A stretch of DNA of 64,000 nt, from positions 2,604,001-2,668,000 of the forward strand of contig NZ_CM003768.1 of assembly GCF_001547525.1 (NCBI RefSeq). Direction: 5' to 3'. Below the pieces are notes generated by a model. That model was not told the origin of the DNA and did no database searches. It saw only the letters and a list, made by a program, of their open reading frames with translations. The stretch's first letter is position 1; each line of letters opens with the position of its first letter. Below, one piece after another: positions 56,503 to 64,000 of the stretch. Source of the stretch: Burkholderia anthina. GTDB taxonomy: Bacteria > Pseudomonadota > Gammaproteobacteria > Burkholderiales > Burkholderiaceae. The translations under genes and the position numbers were made by a program.

Positions 56503-57640
56503 AGCGTTGGCGGCGCGCGTGTCCGGCGCGCGCCGTGCGGGGGCAGGCGGCGCGCGCGCAATGCGCGCGTACCGCGACGCGCGGCGCTGGAGCGTGCGTA
56601 CCGTCACGGGCGCGGCGCTGGCCGGCGCGTGCGTGGCGGCCAGCGTCGTGGCCCCCGTCGAACCGGCGCGTGCCGAAGGGCGTGCGCCGGCGACCGCGCC
56701 GATTCGTCCGTCGCAGGTTCCGCCGCCCGGCATGAGCCTGCCGGGCTTCCATGCGCCGGCCGTGTCCGACGGCACGGTGTCGCGCGGCACCGTACGCGTG
56801 CAGCCGGCGCGCATGCCGTTCTACGTCGCGACCAGGGGCAAGGTCACGCTCTACGTGCTCGGCACGCTGCACACGGGCGATCCGTCCGACTACCCGAGCG
56901 CGCAGCCGTTCCGGCCGCCCATCCTCGCGGCGCTCGCCGCGTCGCCGACGCTCGCGCTCGAGCTGTCGCCCGACGATCTGCTCGAATCGCAGGACGACGT
57001 GTCGAAGTACGGCGTGTGCCGCTACCCGTGCCTGCAGCGCCTGCTGCCCGAGCCGCTGTGGCAGCGGCTCGCGGCGCGCCTGCGCGGCAACCCGGCCGCG
57101 CTCGCCGAGATCCGCAAGATGCGGCCGTGGCTCGCGGCGCTCGTCGTCGAGACGTACGATTCGCTGTCGGCCGGCCTGCAGACCGAATACGGCACCGAGG
57201 CGCAGCTGCAGAACGTGTTCCTGAGGAAGAAGGGCGGCCGCGTGATCGGGCTCGAGACGCTCGCCGAGCAGATGCGCGCGTTCACCGGGCTGACGCTCGC
57301 CGAGCAGCGCGAGATGCTCGCGCAGGACATGGTGCAGACGCCCGCGCAGAACGCCGACGACATCAAGGCGCTGCACCGGCTGTGGCGAATTGGCGACGCC
57401 GATGCGATCTCGGCGTGGGCCGTCGCGAAGAGCGAACGGCTCGCGCGTTCGAAGGCGTTGTCGGCGTCGCTCGACAACAAGATCGTGTACGAGCGCAACC
57501 GGCGCTTCGTTGCACGGATGACGGCAATCGCCGCGCCGAACCGGCCGCTGTTCGTCGCGATCGGCGCGCTGCATCTCGGTGGCCCGCGCGGCGTGCTCGA
57601 ATTGTTGCGCCAGCAAGGATACCGGGTCGACGCGAACTGA
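56495..57640 (+). CDS. TraB/GumN-family protein
   Basis: 381 residues, with a long N-terminal extension, a hydrophobic segment TGAALAGACVAASVVAPVEP (about 33-52) that looks like a signal or anchor, and then the TraB/GumN domain. The two family motifs are LGTLHTGDPSDYPSAQPF near residue 125 and IGALHLGGPRGVLELLRQQG near the C-terminus. The fold resembles Tiki-like metalloproteases, so an extracytoplasmic protease role is possible. It overlaps dppF by eight bases, so it is the last gene of the dpp operon; a functional link to peptide uptake is inference. Confidence 0.82.
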
Positions 57641-58212
57641 TCGCGCCCGGCTGCCCGCCGTGATCATCCCCTGTTTGATCGACGACTCGCGCGCCGCGCG
57701 ACGCGCCTGCGCGGTGGCGCCGGTCGATAAGGAAAACCCTTGAATCGTCGGAAAATAGCGTTTAAAACGATTGACATCCCGTTCGGCCGATCTCTATTCT
57801 TCATCCCACAAGTTGAAAAAATGAAAAGAATAGATAAGTTCTACGGGGTAGCAGAAATAAAGCGCGGGGTGAGCGTCGCCGGCACGTGAAGCACGTGCCG
57901 GCCGCGGAGAGTCTGCATGCACGGCGGGGCCAACGTCGTCTACAACACATGCATGCGGGCCGACTTGCACATAAGCGACGTTCCGTCGTCTGACCGGGGA
58001 AGGCAGTGATCGGGCGGCGGCGGACGTTTTTTAATCCGGAATATTTTTCCGGTCACCGTCGAAAGACGGTTTCGGGGGGTGAATCGACAGACGGCGAAGC
58101 CGCGGCGATTGCACCAACGGAAAAGCGCCGCGAGGGCGCTTTTTTCTTTGCCGCGACGAAAACGTGCGGCCCGCGGCAATGTGCCGAATACGCCGAATAC
58201 GCGAATGCTTCG
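57641..58212 (+). promoter_or_regulatory. Intergenic region with promoter, dyads and possible small RNA
   Basis: No annotated-type gene lies in 572 bp. TTGACA (57771-57776), 18 bp, TATTCT (57795-57800) is a good sigma-70 promoter on the plus strand. A 9-bp dyad TCTATTCTT / AAGAATAGA (57793-57801 with 57826-57834) overlaps its -10. A perfect 11-bp hairpin GCCGGCACGTG-AAG-CACGTGCCGGC spans 57878-57902. A 22-codon frame, MKRIDKFYGVAEIKRGVSVA plus GT, starts at 57821 with no clear ribosome-binding site. A terminator with a T run lies at 58121-58145, so a transcript of roughly 340 nt is possible. Confidence 0.5.
58121..58145. terminator. Bidirectional terminator near pxpA
   Basis: AAAAGCGCC (58121-58129), GCGAG loop, GGCGCTTTT (58135-58143), with T continuing on the plus strand and TTTT on the minus strand. 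It serves pxpA and any plus-strand transcript from the 57.8 kb promoter. Confidence 0.8.
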
Positions 58213-58977
58213 TTACGCGCGTTCGTCGGCCTGCAGTGCGCCGGGCGCCACGACGTCGACACCGGCAGCCTCGAGCGCCGCGCGGATCCGCTTCGCGAAC
58301 GCCAGCGCATGCGGCCCGTCGCCATGCAGGCAGACGGTCTGCGCATTGAGCGGCACCCACTCGCCGCTCAACGCGCGCACCTGCCGGTTGCGCACCATGT
58401 CGAGCGTGCGCGCGAGCACCGCGTCTTCGTCGTCGATCAGCGCGCCGGGCTGACTGCGCGGCACCAGCGAGCCGTCCGCGCGGTAGCCGCGATCGGCGAA
58501 CACCTCTTCCACCGCCGCGAGCCCCGCATGCCGCGCGGCCGCGATGAACACGCTGTTCGCGAGGCCGAACACCGCGAGCGACGGATCGAAATCGTGGATC
58601 GCGGACACTACGGCGTCGGCGATCATCGGGTCGCGCGCGGCCTGGTTGTACAGCGCGCCGTGCGGCTTCACGTGCGCGATGCGCCCGCCCTCGGCCTGCG
58701 CGATCGCCGACAGCGCGCCGAGCTGGTACAGCACGCCCGCATAGATGTCGCCGGCCGGTAGCTGCATTTCCTTGCGGCCGAAATTCTCCGGATCGTGAAA
58801 GCTCGGGTGCGCGCCGATCGACACGCCCTTGCGCACGGCCCAGCGTACGCAGTCGCGCATCGCGTTCGCGCCGCCTGCATGCCAGCCGCATGCGATGTTC
58901 GCCGACGTGACGAGGTCGAGCAGCGCCTCGTCCGATCCGCATCCTTCGCCGAGATCGGCATTCAGATCGATTTCCAT
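58213..58977 (-). CDS. pxpA: 5-oxoprolinase subunit A (LamB/YcsF family)
   Basis: Component of the bacterial 5-oxoprolinase PxpABC, which hydrolyses 5-oxoproline (pyroglutamate) to glutamate with ATP. It has 254 residues from ATG 58977; [20 protein letters not shown] and [17 protein letters not shown] are family-defining, with [19 protein letters not shown] and [12 protein letters not shown] following. It is the last of pxpB-pxpC-pxpA, 55 bp after pxpC, and is followed by a terminator. Confidence 0.95.
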   Translation of the reverse strand: MEIDLNADLGEGCGSDEALLDLVTSANIACGWHAGGANAMRDCVRWAVRKGVSIGAHPSFHDPENFGRKEMQLPAGDIYAGVLYQLGALSAIAQAEGGRIAHVKPHGALYNQAARDPMIADAVVSAIHDFDPSLAVFGLANSVFIAAARHAGLAAVEEVFADRGYRADGSLVPRSQPGALIDDEDAVLARTLDMVRNRQVRALSGEWVPLNAQTVCLHGDGPHALAFAKRIRAALEAAGVDVVAPGALQADERA

Positions 58978-59032
58978 ATGTTCCTCGTCCACTGGTTGCG
59001 TGGCGCGTCTTTCGCTGCTGCTTCCGCCATTG

Positions 59033-60100
59033 TCACGCCGCGCGCGATCCGGCGCGGCGGCGCGCCTCCTCGCGCATCTCGATCGCGACGTCGATCTGCC
59101 GCAGGTACGCCCGTTCCGCGACGAGGGCGGCACGCGCGGCATCGGGCGTCGTGCGCACGAAGCGGATCGGCAGGTTGAGCCGCGCCTGCGCGAGCTTCCA
59201 CAGATCGGCGCGGATCACCGTGCCGATCTTCGGGTAGCCGCCGGTGGTCTGCGCGTCGTGCATCAGCACGATCGGCTGGCCGTTCGGCGGCACCTGGACC
59301 GTGCCGGGCAGTACCGCGTGCGACAGCAGCTCGACCGGCCGCTCGCGCGCGAGCTCGGCGCCGGCGAGGCGATAGCCCATCCGGTTGCTGTTCGCGGTGA
59401 CGAGCCATTCCTCGTCCCAGAACGCCTGCTGCGCATCGGCCGCGAACGACGCGTAGTCGGGGCCCGGCAGCACGCGCACGGGCATCGCCCACGGCGCATG
59501 CGCGGGGCGGTGACGGCGCGGCGGCTCGTCGACCCGCACGAACGCGCACCACGCGGGCGCCTTCACGCCGAATTCGGGCGCATCGGGCGCCAGGCAGCCC
59601 GCGCCGGCCGGCGGCACGCCGACCGGCAGGCGATCGCCGTCGCGCAGCGCGCGGCCGCCGAGGCCGCCGAAGCGCGACGCGAGATCGGTGCTGCGCGAGC
59701 CGAGCATCGGCAGCACGTCGATGCCGCCCGCGATGCACAGGTAGCCGCGCATCCCGCGTTTCGCGGCCGGCAGCACGAGCGTCTGCCCGGCGTCGACCGG
59801 CAGGCTCCACCACGCGTACACGGGCTTGCCGTCGAGCGTCGCGCCGAATTCGGTGCCGGTGATCGCGATGCGCGTGGGGCGCGGGAAGCGGAACGCGGCG
59901 GGGCCGATCGTGATTTCGACGGCCGCGGCGTCGGGGCGGTTGCCGACGAGCCGGTTGCCGACCTCGAGCGCGAGGCCGTCGAGCGCGCCGCCCTGCGCGA
60001 CGCCGAGATGGCGCATGCCGCGGCGCCCGAGATCCTGCACGGTCGACAGCGGCCCGGCCCGCACGACTTCGATGGTGCCCGGTGCGTTGCTCTGGGTCAT
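59033..60100 (-). CDS. pxpC: 5-oxoprolinase subunit C (biotin-dependent carboxyltransferase-like)
   Basis: 355 residues. The family start is [20 protein letters not shown] followed by [20 protein letters not shown]; internal [18 protein letters not shown] and the [20 protein letters not shown] motif match the AHS2/KipA group. It forms the catalytic PxpBC unit. Its start overlaps the pxpB stop by four bases (ATGA), giving coupled translation. Confidence 0.94.
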   Translation of the reverse strand: MTQSNAPGTIEVVRAGPLSTVQDLGRRGMRHLGVAQGGALDGLALEVGNRLVGNRPDAAAVEITIGPAAFRFPRPTRIAITGTEFGATLDGKPVYAWWSLPVDAGQTLVLPAAKRGMRGYLCIAGGIDVLPMLGSRSTDLASRFGGLGGRALRDGDRLPVGVPPAGAGCLAPDAPEFGVKAPAWCAFVRVDEPPRRHRPAHAPWAMPVRVLPGPDYASFAADAQQAFWDEEWLVTANSNRMGYRLAGAELARERPVELLSHAVLPGTVQVPPNGQPIVLMHDAQTTGGYPKIGTVIRADLWKLAQARLNLPIRFVRTTPDAARAALVAERAYLRQIDVAIEMREEARRRAGSRAA

Positions 60101-60753
60101 CGTGTGTGGACTCCGGCGATGGTGAAGCGTACGCGGTCGCCGGGCAGCAGCAGCGTCGGCTGCGGCCGCGCCGGATCGAACAGCACCTGCGACGTGCGGC
60201 CGATCAACTGCCAGCCGCCGGGCGACGTGGCCGGGTAGATGCCCGTCTGCGCGCCGCCGATGCCGACCGAGCCGGCCGGCACCTCGAGCCGCGGCGCCGC
60301 GCGGCGCGGCGTGTGCAGCGACGCGTCGAGGCCGCCCAGATACGCGAAGCCCGGCTGGAAGCCGACGAAGAACACGACGTAGGCGCCGCCCGCGTGGCGC
60401 GCGACGACTTCATCGGCCGACAGGCCCGTGTGCGCGGCGACGGCGGCCAGGTCGGGGCCGGCGGCCCCGCCGTATTCGACCGGGATCTCGACCTCGCGGC
60501 CGTCCGCGTGCTCGACGTCGGCCGTCTCCCACGCGTCGCGCAACGCGGGCGTGAGCGAGTCGGCCGTCGCGGCGAGCGCGTCGAACACGATGGTCAGGTT
60601 GTTCATGCCGGGGACGACGTCGATCACGTCGGGCCATGCGCGCGCAGCCTCGGCCACGGCCCAGACGCGGCGCTGGCAATCGAGCGTGGCGGGCGGCGGC
60701 ACCTCGCAGACGAGGGCGGCATCGCCGAGCGGATAAATGCGGGGTTGCGTCAT
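60097..60753 (-). CDS. pxpB: 5-oxoprolinase subunit B (KipI/AHS1 family)
   Basis: 218 residues. PRIYPLGDAALVCEVPPPAT and the hallmark FVGFQPGFAYLGGLDASLHT, with PAGSVGIGGAQTGIYPATSP and GGWQLIGRTSQVLFDP, define the KipI/PxpB family. It is first in the operon, preceded by the shared control region with the MarR-type gene. A perfect-length dyad (60791-60811) lies upstream and probably controls it. Confidence 0.94.
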   Translation of the reverse strand: MTQPRIYPLGDAALVCEVPPPATLDCQRRVWAVAEAARAWPDVIDVVPGMNNLTIVFDALAATADSLTPALRDAWETADVEHADGREVEIPVEYGGAAGPDLAAVAAHTGLSADEVVARHAGGAYVVFFVGFQPGFAYLGGLDASLHTPRRAAPRLEVPAGSVGIGGAQTGIYPATSPGGWQLIGRTSQVLFDPARPQPTLLLPGDRVRFTIAGVHTR

Positions 60754-60790
60754 CGGACTGGCACGGTTCGGACGGCAATGTTAGCGCACA

Positions 60791-60811
60791 TTGTCAATAA
60801 AATATCGACAA
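60791..60811. promoter_or_regulatory. Palindromic operator between pxpB and the MarR-type gene
   Basis: TTGTCAATA-AAA-TATCGACAA: 9-bp half-sites with one mismatched position, in the AT-rich stretch of the 149-bp divergent intergenic region. Size and symmetry fit a MarR-family dimer site. The minus-strand TTGACA (60797-60792) inside it may be the pxpB -35 element. Confidence 0.65.
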
Positions 60812-60902
60812 CTTCTCAATAAGCGTTTTCGCCTAGCTCGTCGGCCGGGGCTTCTGGCGTACACTCGGGCACATCCTGTCATCCGGCTTGCGCCGCCTTT
60901 CC

Positions 60903-61415
60903 ATGAAGCGTCCTGCGACCAAGATCGTGTCATCCGAACACCTCGTTTCCGAATCGAGCGCGGAACTGTCGGAGCTCGAATACGGGCTCATCATGGCCGG
61001 CAACGCGTTCAACCGCTGGATGGTGCGCTGCATGTCGGCGGCGGGCGCGAAGGACATGACGGCGGTCGAGGTCTCGCTGCTGCATCACGTCAGCCATCGC
61101 GAACGCAAGAAGAAGCTCGCCGACATCTGCTTCGTGCTCAATATCGAGGATACGCACGTCGCGACCTATGCGCTGAAAAAACTGATCGCCCGCGGCTATG
61201 TGAAGAGCGAGAAGAGCGGCAAGGAAGTGTTCTTCTTCGCGACCGACGCGGGCCGCGAGCTGTGCCTGAAATACCGCGAGGTGCGCGAGCACTGCCTGAT
61301 CGAGACGCTGAAGGACAGCGGCCTCACCAACGAGCAGATCGGCGACGCGGCGCAGTTGCTGCGCCACGCTTCGGGCCTCTACGACACGGCCGCGCGCGCG
61401 GCGGCGTCGCTGTAG
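60903..61415 (+). CDS. MarR-type winged-helix regulator
   Basis: 170 residues from ATG 60903. The winged-helix core spans about 50-130 (MTAVEVSLLHHVSHRERKKK, LADICFVLNIEDTHVATYAL, and the wing SEKSGKEVFFFATDAGRELC), with dimerisation helices at both ends. Its length, divergent position and the dyad upstream suggest that it regulates pxpBCA and itself. The ligand is unknown; 5-oxoproline would be a reasonable guess but is unsupported. Confidence 0.85.
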   Translation: MKRPATKIVSSEHLVSESSAELSELEYGLIMAGNAFNRWMVRCMSAAGAKDMTAVEVSLLHHVSHRERKKKLADICFVLNIEDTHVATYALKKLIARGYVKSEKSGKEVFFFATDAGRELCLKYREVREHCLIETLKDSGLTNEQIGDAAQLLRHASGLYDTAARAAASL

Positions 61416-61489
61416 GCGCCGGCGCAAAGGGGCGCGCGCGGCGATGCGCTCACGGGCGCATGGCGACGATCGCGGCGCCGCGCGCGGCA

Positions 61490-62098
61490 TTATCCGGCGC
61501 CCGGGTAAAGCGCGCCGTCGGTGACGATCCAGCGCAGCGCGAGATCGTGCGCTTCGGCCGGCAGCGCATCGACGCGGCATGCTTCGTACGCGATGCCGAC
61601 CGTCACGGGCAGCGCGTCGCCCGGCCACGCGGCGAGCGTGCGGTCGTAGTAGCCGCCGCCGTAGCCGAGCCGGTAGCGCTGAAGATCGAATCCCACGCAG
61701 GGGATCAGCAAAAGATCGGGCACGACGACGATTCCGGACGCCGGTTCGGGAATCCGGTGATGGCCTTCGCGCATCGGCGTGCGCGCATCCCACGCGTGAA
61801 AGGCGAGCGGCGTGTGACGCTCGCCGATCACCGGCAGCGCGGCGCGCCGGCCGGCGCCCGCCGCGCACCATGCGAGCACCGCGTCGCGCGCATCGAATTC
61901 GCCCGGCAGCGGCCAGTAGAACCCGACCGTGCGCGGCGCCAGACGGTCGAGCAGCGCGCGCAGCCGCGCGTCGAGCGCGGCGTTCGCGGCGGGTTGCGAC
62001 GCGGCGTCGCGACGGGCGCCGGACAGCGTTTTGCGCAGCGCAACCTTCGGGTTCGGCACAGGGTTGCGTGCTATGCTTTCGCTCACTTCGTGCTCCAT
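61490..62098 (-). CDS. fau: 5-formyltetrahydrofolate cyclo-ligase
   Basis: Converts 5-formyl-THF to 5,10-methenyl-THF using ATP, 202 residues. The KVALRKTLSGARR motif near residue 18, VPDLLLIPCVGFDLQRYRLG and the C-terminal GYGGGYYDRTLA phosphate-binding motif are present. From ATG 62098 only eight bases separate it from the divergent slt start, so promoters must overlap coding sequence; GTG 62059, just before the conserved region, is an alternative start that would leave more room. Confidence 0.93.
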   Translation of the reverse strand: MEHEVSESIARNPVPNPKVALRKTLSGARRDAASQPAANAALDARLRALLDRLAPRTVGFYWPLPGEFDARDAVLAWCAAGAGRRAALPVIGERHTPLAFHAWDARTPMREGHHRIPEPASGIVVVPDLLLIPCVGFDLQRYRLGYGGGYYDRTLAAWPGDALPVTVGIAYEACRVDALPAEAHDLALRWIVTDGALYPGAG

Positions 62099-62106
62099 TC
62101 AAAACG

Positions 62107-64000
62107 ATGTCGAACAGCCTTTTCCGAGTATATCGCGCGCTCGCGCTGACGCTTTCGGCCGCCGCGCTCGTCGCGGGCACGGCCGCATGCGCCGCACCGA
62201 ACGACGACACGCTCCCCGGGGATGACCAGATCTTCGTGCAGCTTCGCGAAGCCGCACGCCGCAACGACGCCGCGAAGGCCGCGCAGCTTGCGTCGATGAT
62301 CCCGAACTATCCGGTTCCGTCCTACGTCGAGTATTTCCAGATCAAGCCGCAGTTGTTCGATTCGACGGGCCGCGCGCGCGTCGATGCGCCGGACGCGCCC
62401 GTGCAGTCGTTCCTGCAGCGCTACGACGGGCAGGCGATCGCCGATCGCCTGCGCAACGACTACCTGCTCGTGCTCGGCGCGCGTCACGACTGGCGCAATT
62501 TCGACGACCAGTACAAGCGCTTCGTGCTCGACGACGACACGCAGGTCAAGTGCTATGCGCTCGAATCGCGCGCGGCGCGCAACGAGAACGTCGCCGACGC
62601 GGCGCGCGCGCTGCTCGTCGAGCCGAAGAACTACGGCGACGCGTGCGTCGACCTGATCACCGCGCTCGCCGTCAACCAGCAGTTCACGAGCGACGACGTG
62701 TGGCAGCAGGCGCGCCTCGCGTACGAGCAGAACTACACGACGCTCGGCGGCAAGATCGTCGACGCGCTCGGCCCGCGCCCGGCCGGCTTCGACCAGGCGA
62801 CGAGCGCGCCGCCGCTGTATCTCGCGCGCGGCGTCGGCCCCGACGCCGCGTCGCATCAGCTCGCGCTGATCGCGCTCGGCCGCATGGCGCGCAACGATCC
62901 GGACGCGGCCGCCGGGATGCTGACGACGGTCGCGCCGTCGCTGACCAAGCAGGAACAGGCGATCGCGTGGGGCGCGATCGGCTACCAGGGCGCGATCAAG
63001 CGCTCGCCGATGGCCTCGGTCTGGTACGCGAAATCGGCGAACGCGCCGCTGTCGAACCCGGGCTACGAATGGCGCACGCGCGCCGCGCTGCTCGCCGGCA
63101 ACTGGCCGATGGTGCGCTGGTCGATCGAGCAGATGCCGCCGTCGCTGCGCAACGATCCGGCGTGGATCTACTGGCATGCGCGCGCGCTCAAGCAGAGCGG
63201 CGACACGCTGCAGGCGAACCAGGAATTCGAGCAGGTGGCCGGCCAGTTCAACTTCTACGGGCAGTTGGCCGGCGAGGAGCTCGGCCAGCGCACGACGATT
63301 CCGCCGCGCACGAAGGTGAGCGACGCCGAGATCGATGCGATGAGCAAGATCCCGGGCTTCGCGCTCGCGCAGCGCTTCTATGCGCTGAACCTGCGCCTCG
63401 AAGGCAATCGCGAATGGAACTGGCCGCTGCGCGGGATGACCGATCGCCAGCTGCTCGCGGCCGCCGAATACGGCAAGCGCGTCGAGCTGCTCGACCGCAC
63501 GGTCAACACGGCCGACCGCACGAAGGCCGAGCACGACTTCACGCTGCGCTATCCGTCGCCGTACCGCACGACCGTCGAGCGCTACGCGCAGTCGACGGGC
63601 CTCGACGTCGAGTGGGCGTACGGGCTGATCCGCCAGGAATCGCGCTTCATCATCAGCGCGCGTTCGTCGGTGGGGGCGGGCGGCCTGATGCAGCTGATGC
63701 CGGCGACGGCCCAGATGGTCGCGAAGAAGCTCGGCATGGGCACGATCTCGCGTGCGCAGATGCACGACATCGACACCAACATCCAGCTCGGCACCTGGTA
63801 TCTCGCGGACATCTACAACAACTTCGACAGCTCGCCGGTGCTCGCCACCGCCGGCTACAACGCGGGCCCGGGCCGGCCGCGCCAGTGGCGCCAGGTGTTG
63901 ACGCAGCCGGTCGAAGGCGCGATCTTCGCGGAGACGATTCCGTTCAACGAGACGCGCGACTACGTGAAGAACGTGCTGTCGAACACCGTCTACTACGCGG
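62107..64000 (+). CDS. slt: Soluble lytic murein transglycosylase (3' end outside window)
   Basis: Periplasmic enzyme cleaving peptidoglycan glycan strands to 1,6-anhydro products. 631 residues are visible and the end is cut. The signal sequence ends near LVAGTAACAAPNDD; a lipobox-like TAAC is possible. The alpha-superhelical U domain covers about 40-450. The catalytic C-domain has IRQESRFIISARSSVGAGGL with E511 as the acid, then MQLMPATAQMVAKKLG and the AGYNAGPGRPRQWRQ motif. The frame is open at the window edge and probably lacks only about 20-30 residues. Confidence 0.94.
   Translation, partial: MSNSLFRVYRALALTLSAAALVAGTAACAAPNDDTLPGDDQIFVQLREAARRNDAAKAAQLASMIPNYPVPSYVEYFQIKPQLFDSTGRARVDAPDAPVQSFLQRYDGQAIADRLRNDYLLVLGARHDWRNFDDQYKRFVLDDDTQVKCYALESRAARNENVADAARALLVEPKNYGDACVDLITALAVNQQFTSDDVWQQARLAYEQNYTTLGGKIVDALGPRPAGFDQATSAPPLYLARGVGPDAASHQLALIALGRMARNDPDAAAGMLTTVAPSLTKQEQAIAWGAIGYQGAIKRSPMASVWYAKSANAPLSNPGYEWRTRAALLAGNWPMVRWSIEQMPPSLRNDPAWIYWHARALKQSGDTLQANQEFEQVAGQFNFYGQLAGEELGQRTTIPPRTKVSDAEIDAMSKIPGFALAQRFYALNLRLEGNREWNWPLRGMTDRQLLAAAEYGKRVELLDRTVNTADRTKAEHDFTLRYPSPYRTTVERYAQSTGLDVEWAYGLIRQESRFIISARSSVGAGGLMQLMPATAQMVAKKLGMGTISRAQMHDIDTNIQLGTWYLADIYNNFDSSPVLATAGYNAGPGRPRQWRQVLTQPVEGAIFAETIPFNETRDYVKNVLSNTVYYA

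Overview
The window is high-GC DNA (about two thirds G+C by eye) with the strong CTG/CGC/GCG codon preference, dense operons and gene content of a Burkholderia chromosome, most likely the Burkholderia cepacia complex. This identification is inference from gene families, gene order and codon use; no 16S or marker comparison was possible. No tRNA, rRNA or CRISPR array was recognised. Nearly all of the window is core chromosome, with one small accessory patch (about 25.3-26.6 kb) and one unusual nested palindrome (23336-23583).

Layout. 0-7.3 kb: the start of argB, a small cysteine-rich CWC protein, a RegB/RegA-type redox two-component pair, the HslVU protease, DksA with a degenerate zinc finger, and a His-rich COG0523 metal GTPase. 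7.4-14.4 kb: an rlmI-xerC-DUF484-dapF block on the minus strand, an orphan HigA-type antitoxin, lpxL, and metK behind a structured leader. 14.4-25.3 kb: single genes (basic hypothetical protein, PhyH dioxygenase, DUF3185, aldo-keto reductase, EamA exporter, SrkA-type kinase), then divergent coniferyl-aldehyde dehydrogenase and GMC oxidoreductase genes separated by the nested palindrome.

25.3-37 kb: an accessory patch with a lower-GC membrane protein and a decayed ISAs1-family transposase, then a flagellar block. fliFGHIJK runs on the minus strand. fliE, fliST (behind a good sigma-28 promoter), a second FliK-like protein and a stand-alone FlhB C-terminal-domain protein run on the plus strand. 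37-50.5 kb: a Fur-box-preceded PepSY membrane protein, XdhC, an APC permease, a soluble histidine kinase with a NarL-type regulator, ferredoxin-NADP reductase, an EEP phosphatase/nuclease, a nitroreductase, an AAA ATPase, an LhgO-like oxidoreductase, HiPIP and an MFS symporter.

50.7-64 kb: the dppABCDF peptide ABC transporter, overlapping a TraB/GumN protein; an intergenic region with a promoter-like signal and two dyads; the pxpBCA 5-oxoprolinase operon divergent from a MarR-type regulator with a palindromic operator; 5-formyl-THF cyclo-ligase; and a nearly complete lytic transglycosylase (slt) cut by the window end.

Most operons show 4-11 nt start/stop overlaps and GC-rich hairpin terminators. 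The points most worth following are the three-way-junction palindrome at 23.3 kb, the zinc-finger-less DksA beside a His-rich COG0523 GTPase, the FliK-like/FlhB-C pair, the promoter and dyads at 57.8 kb, and the metK leader.
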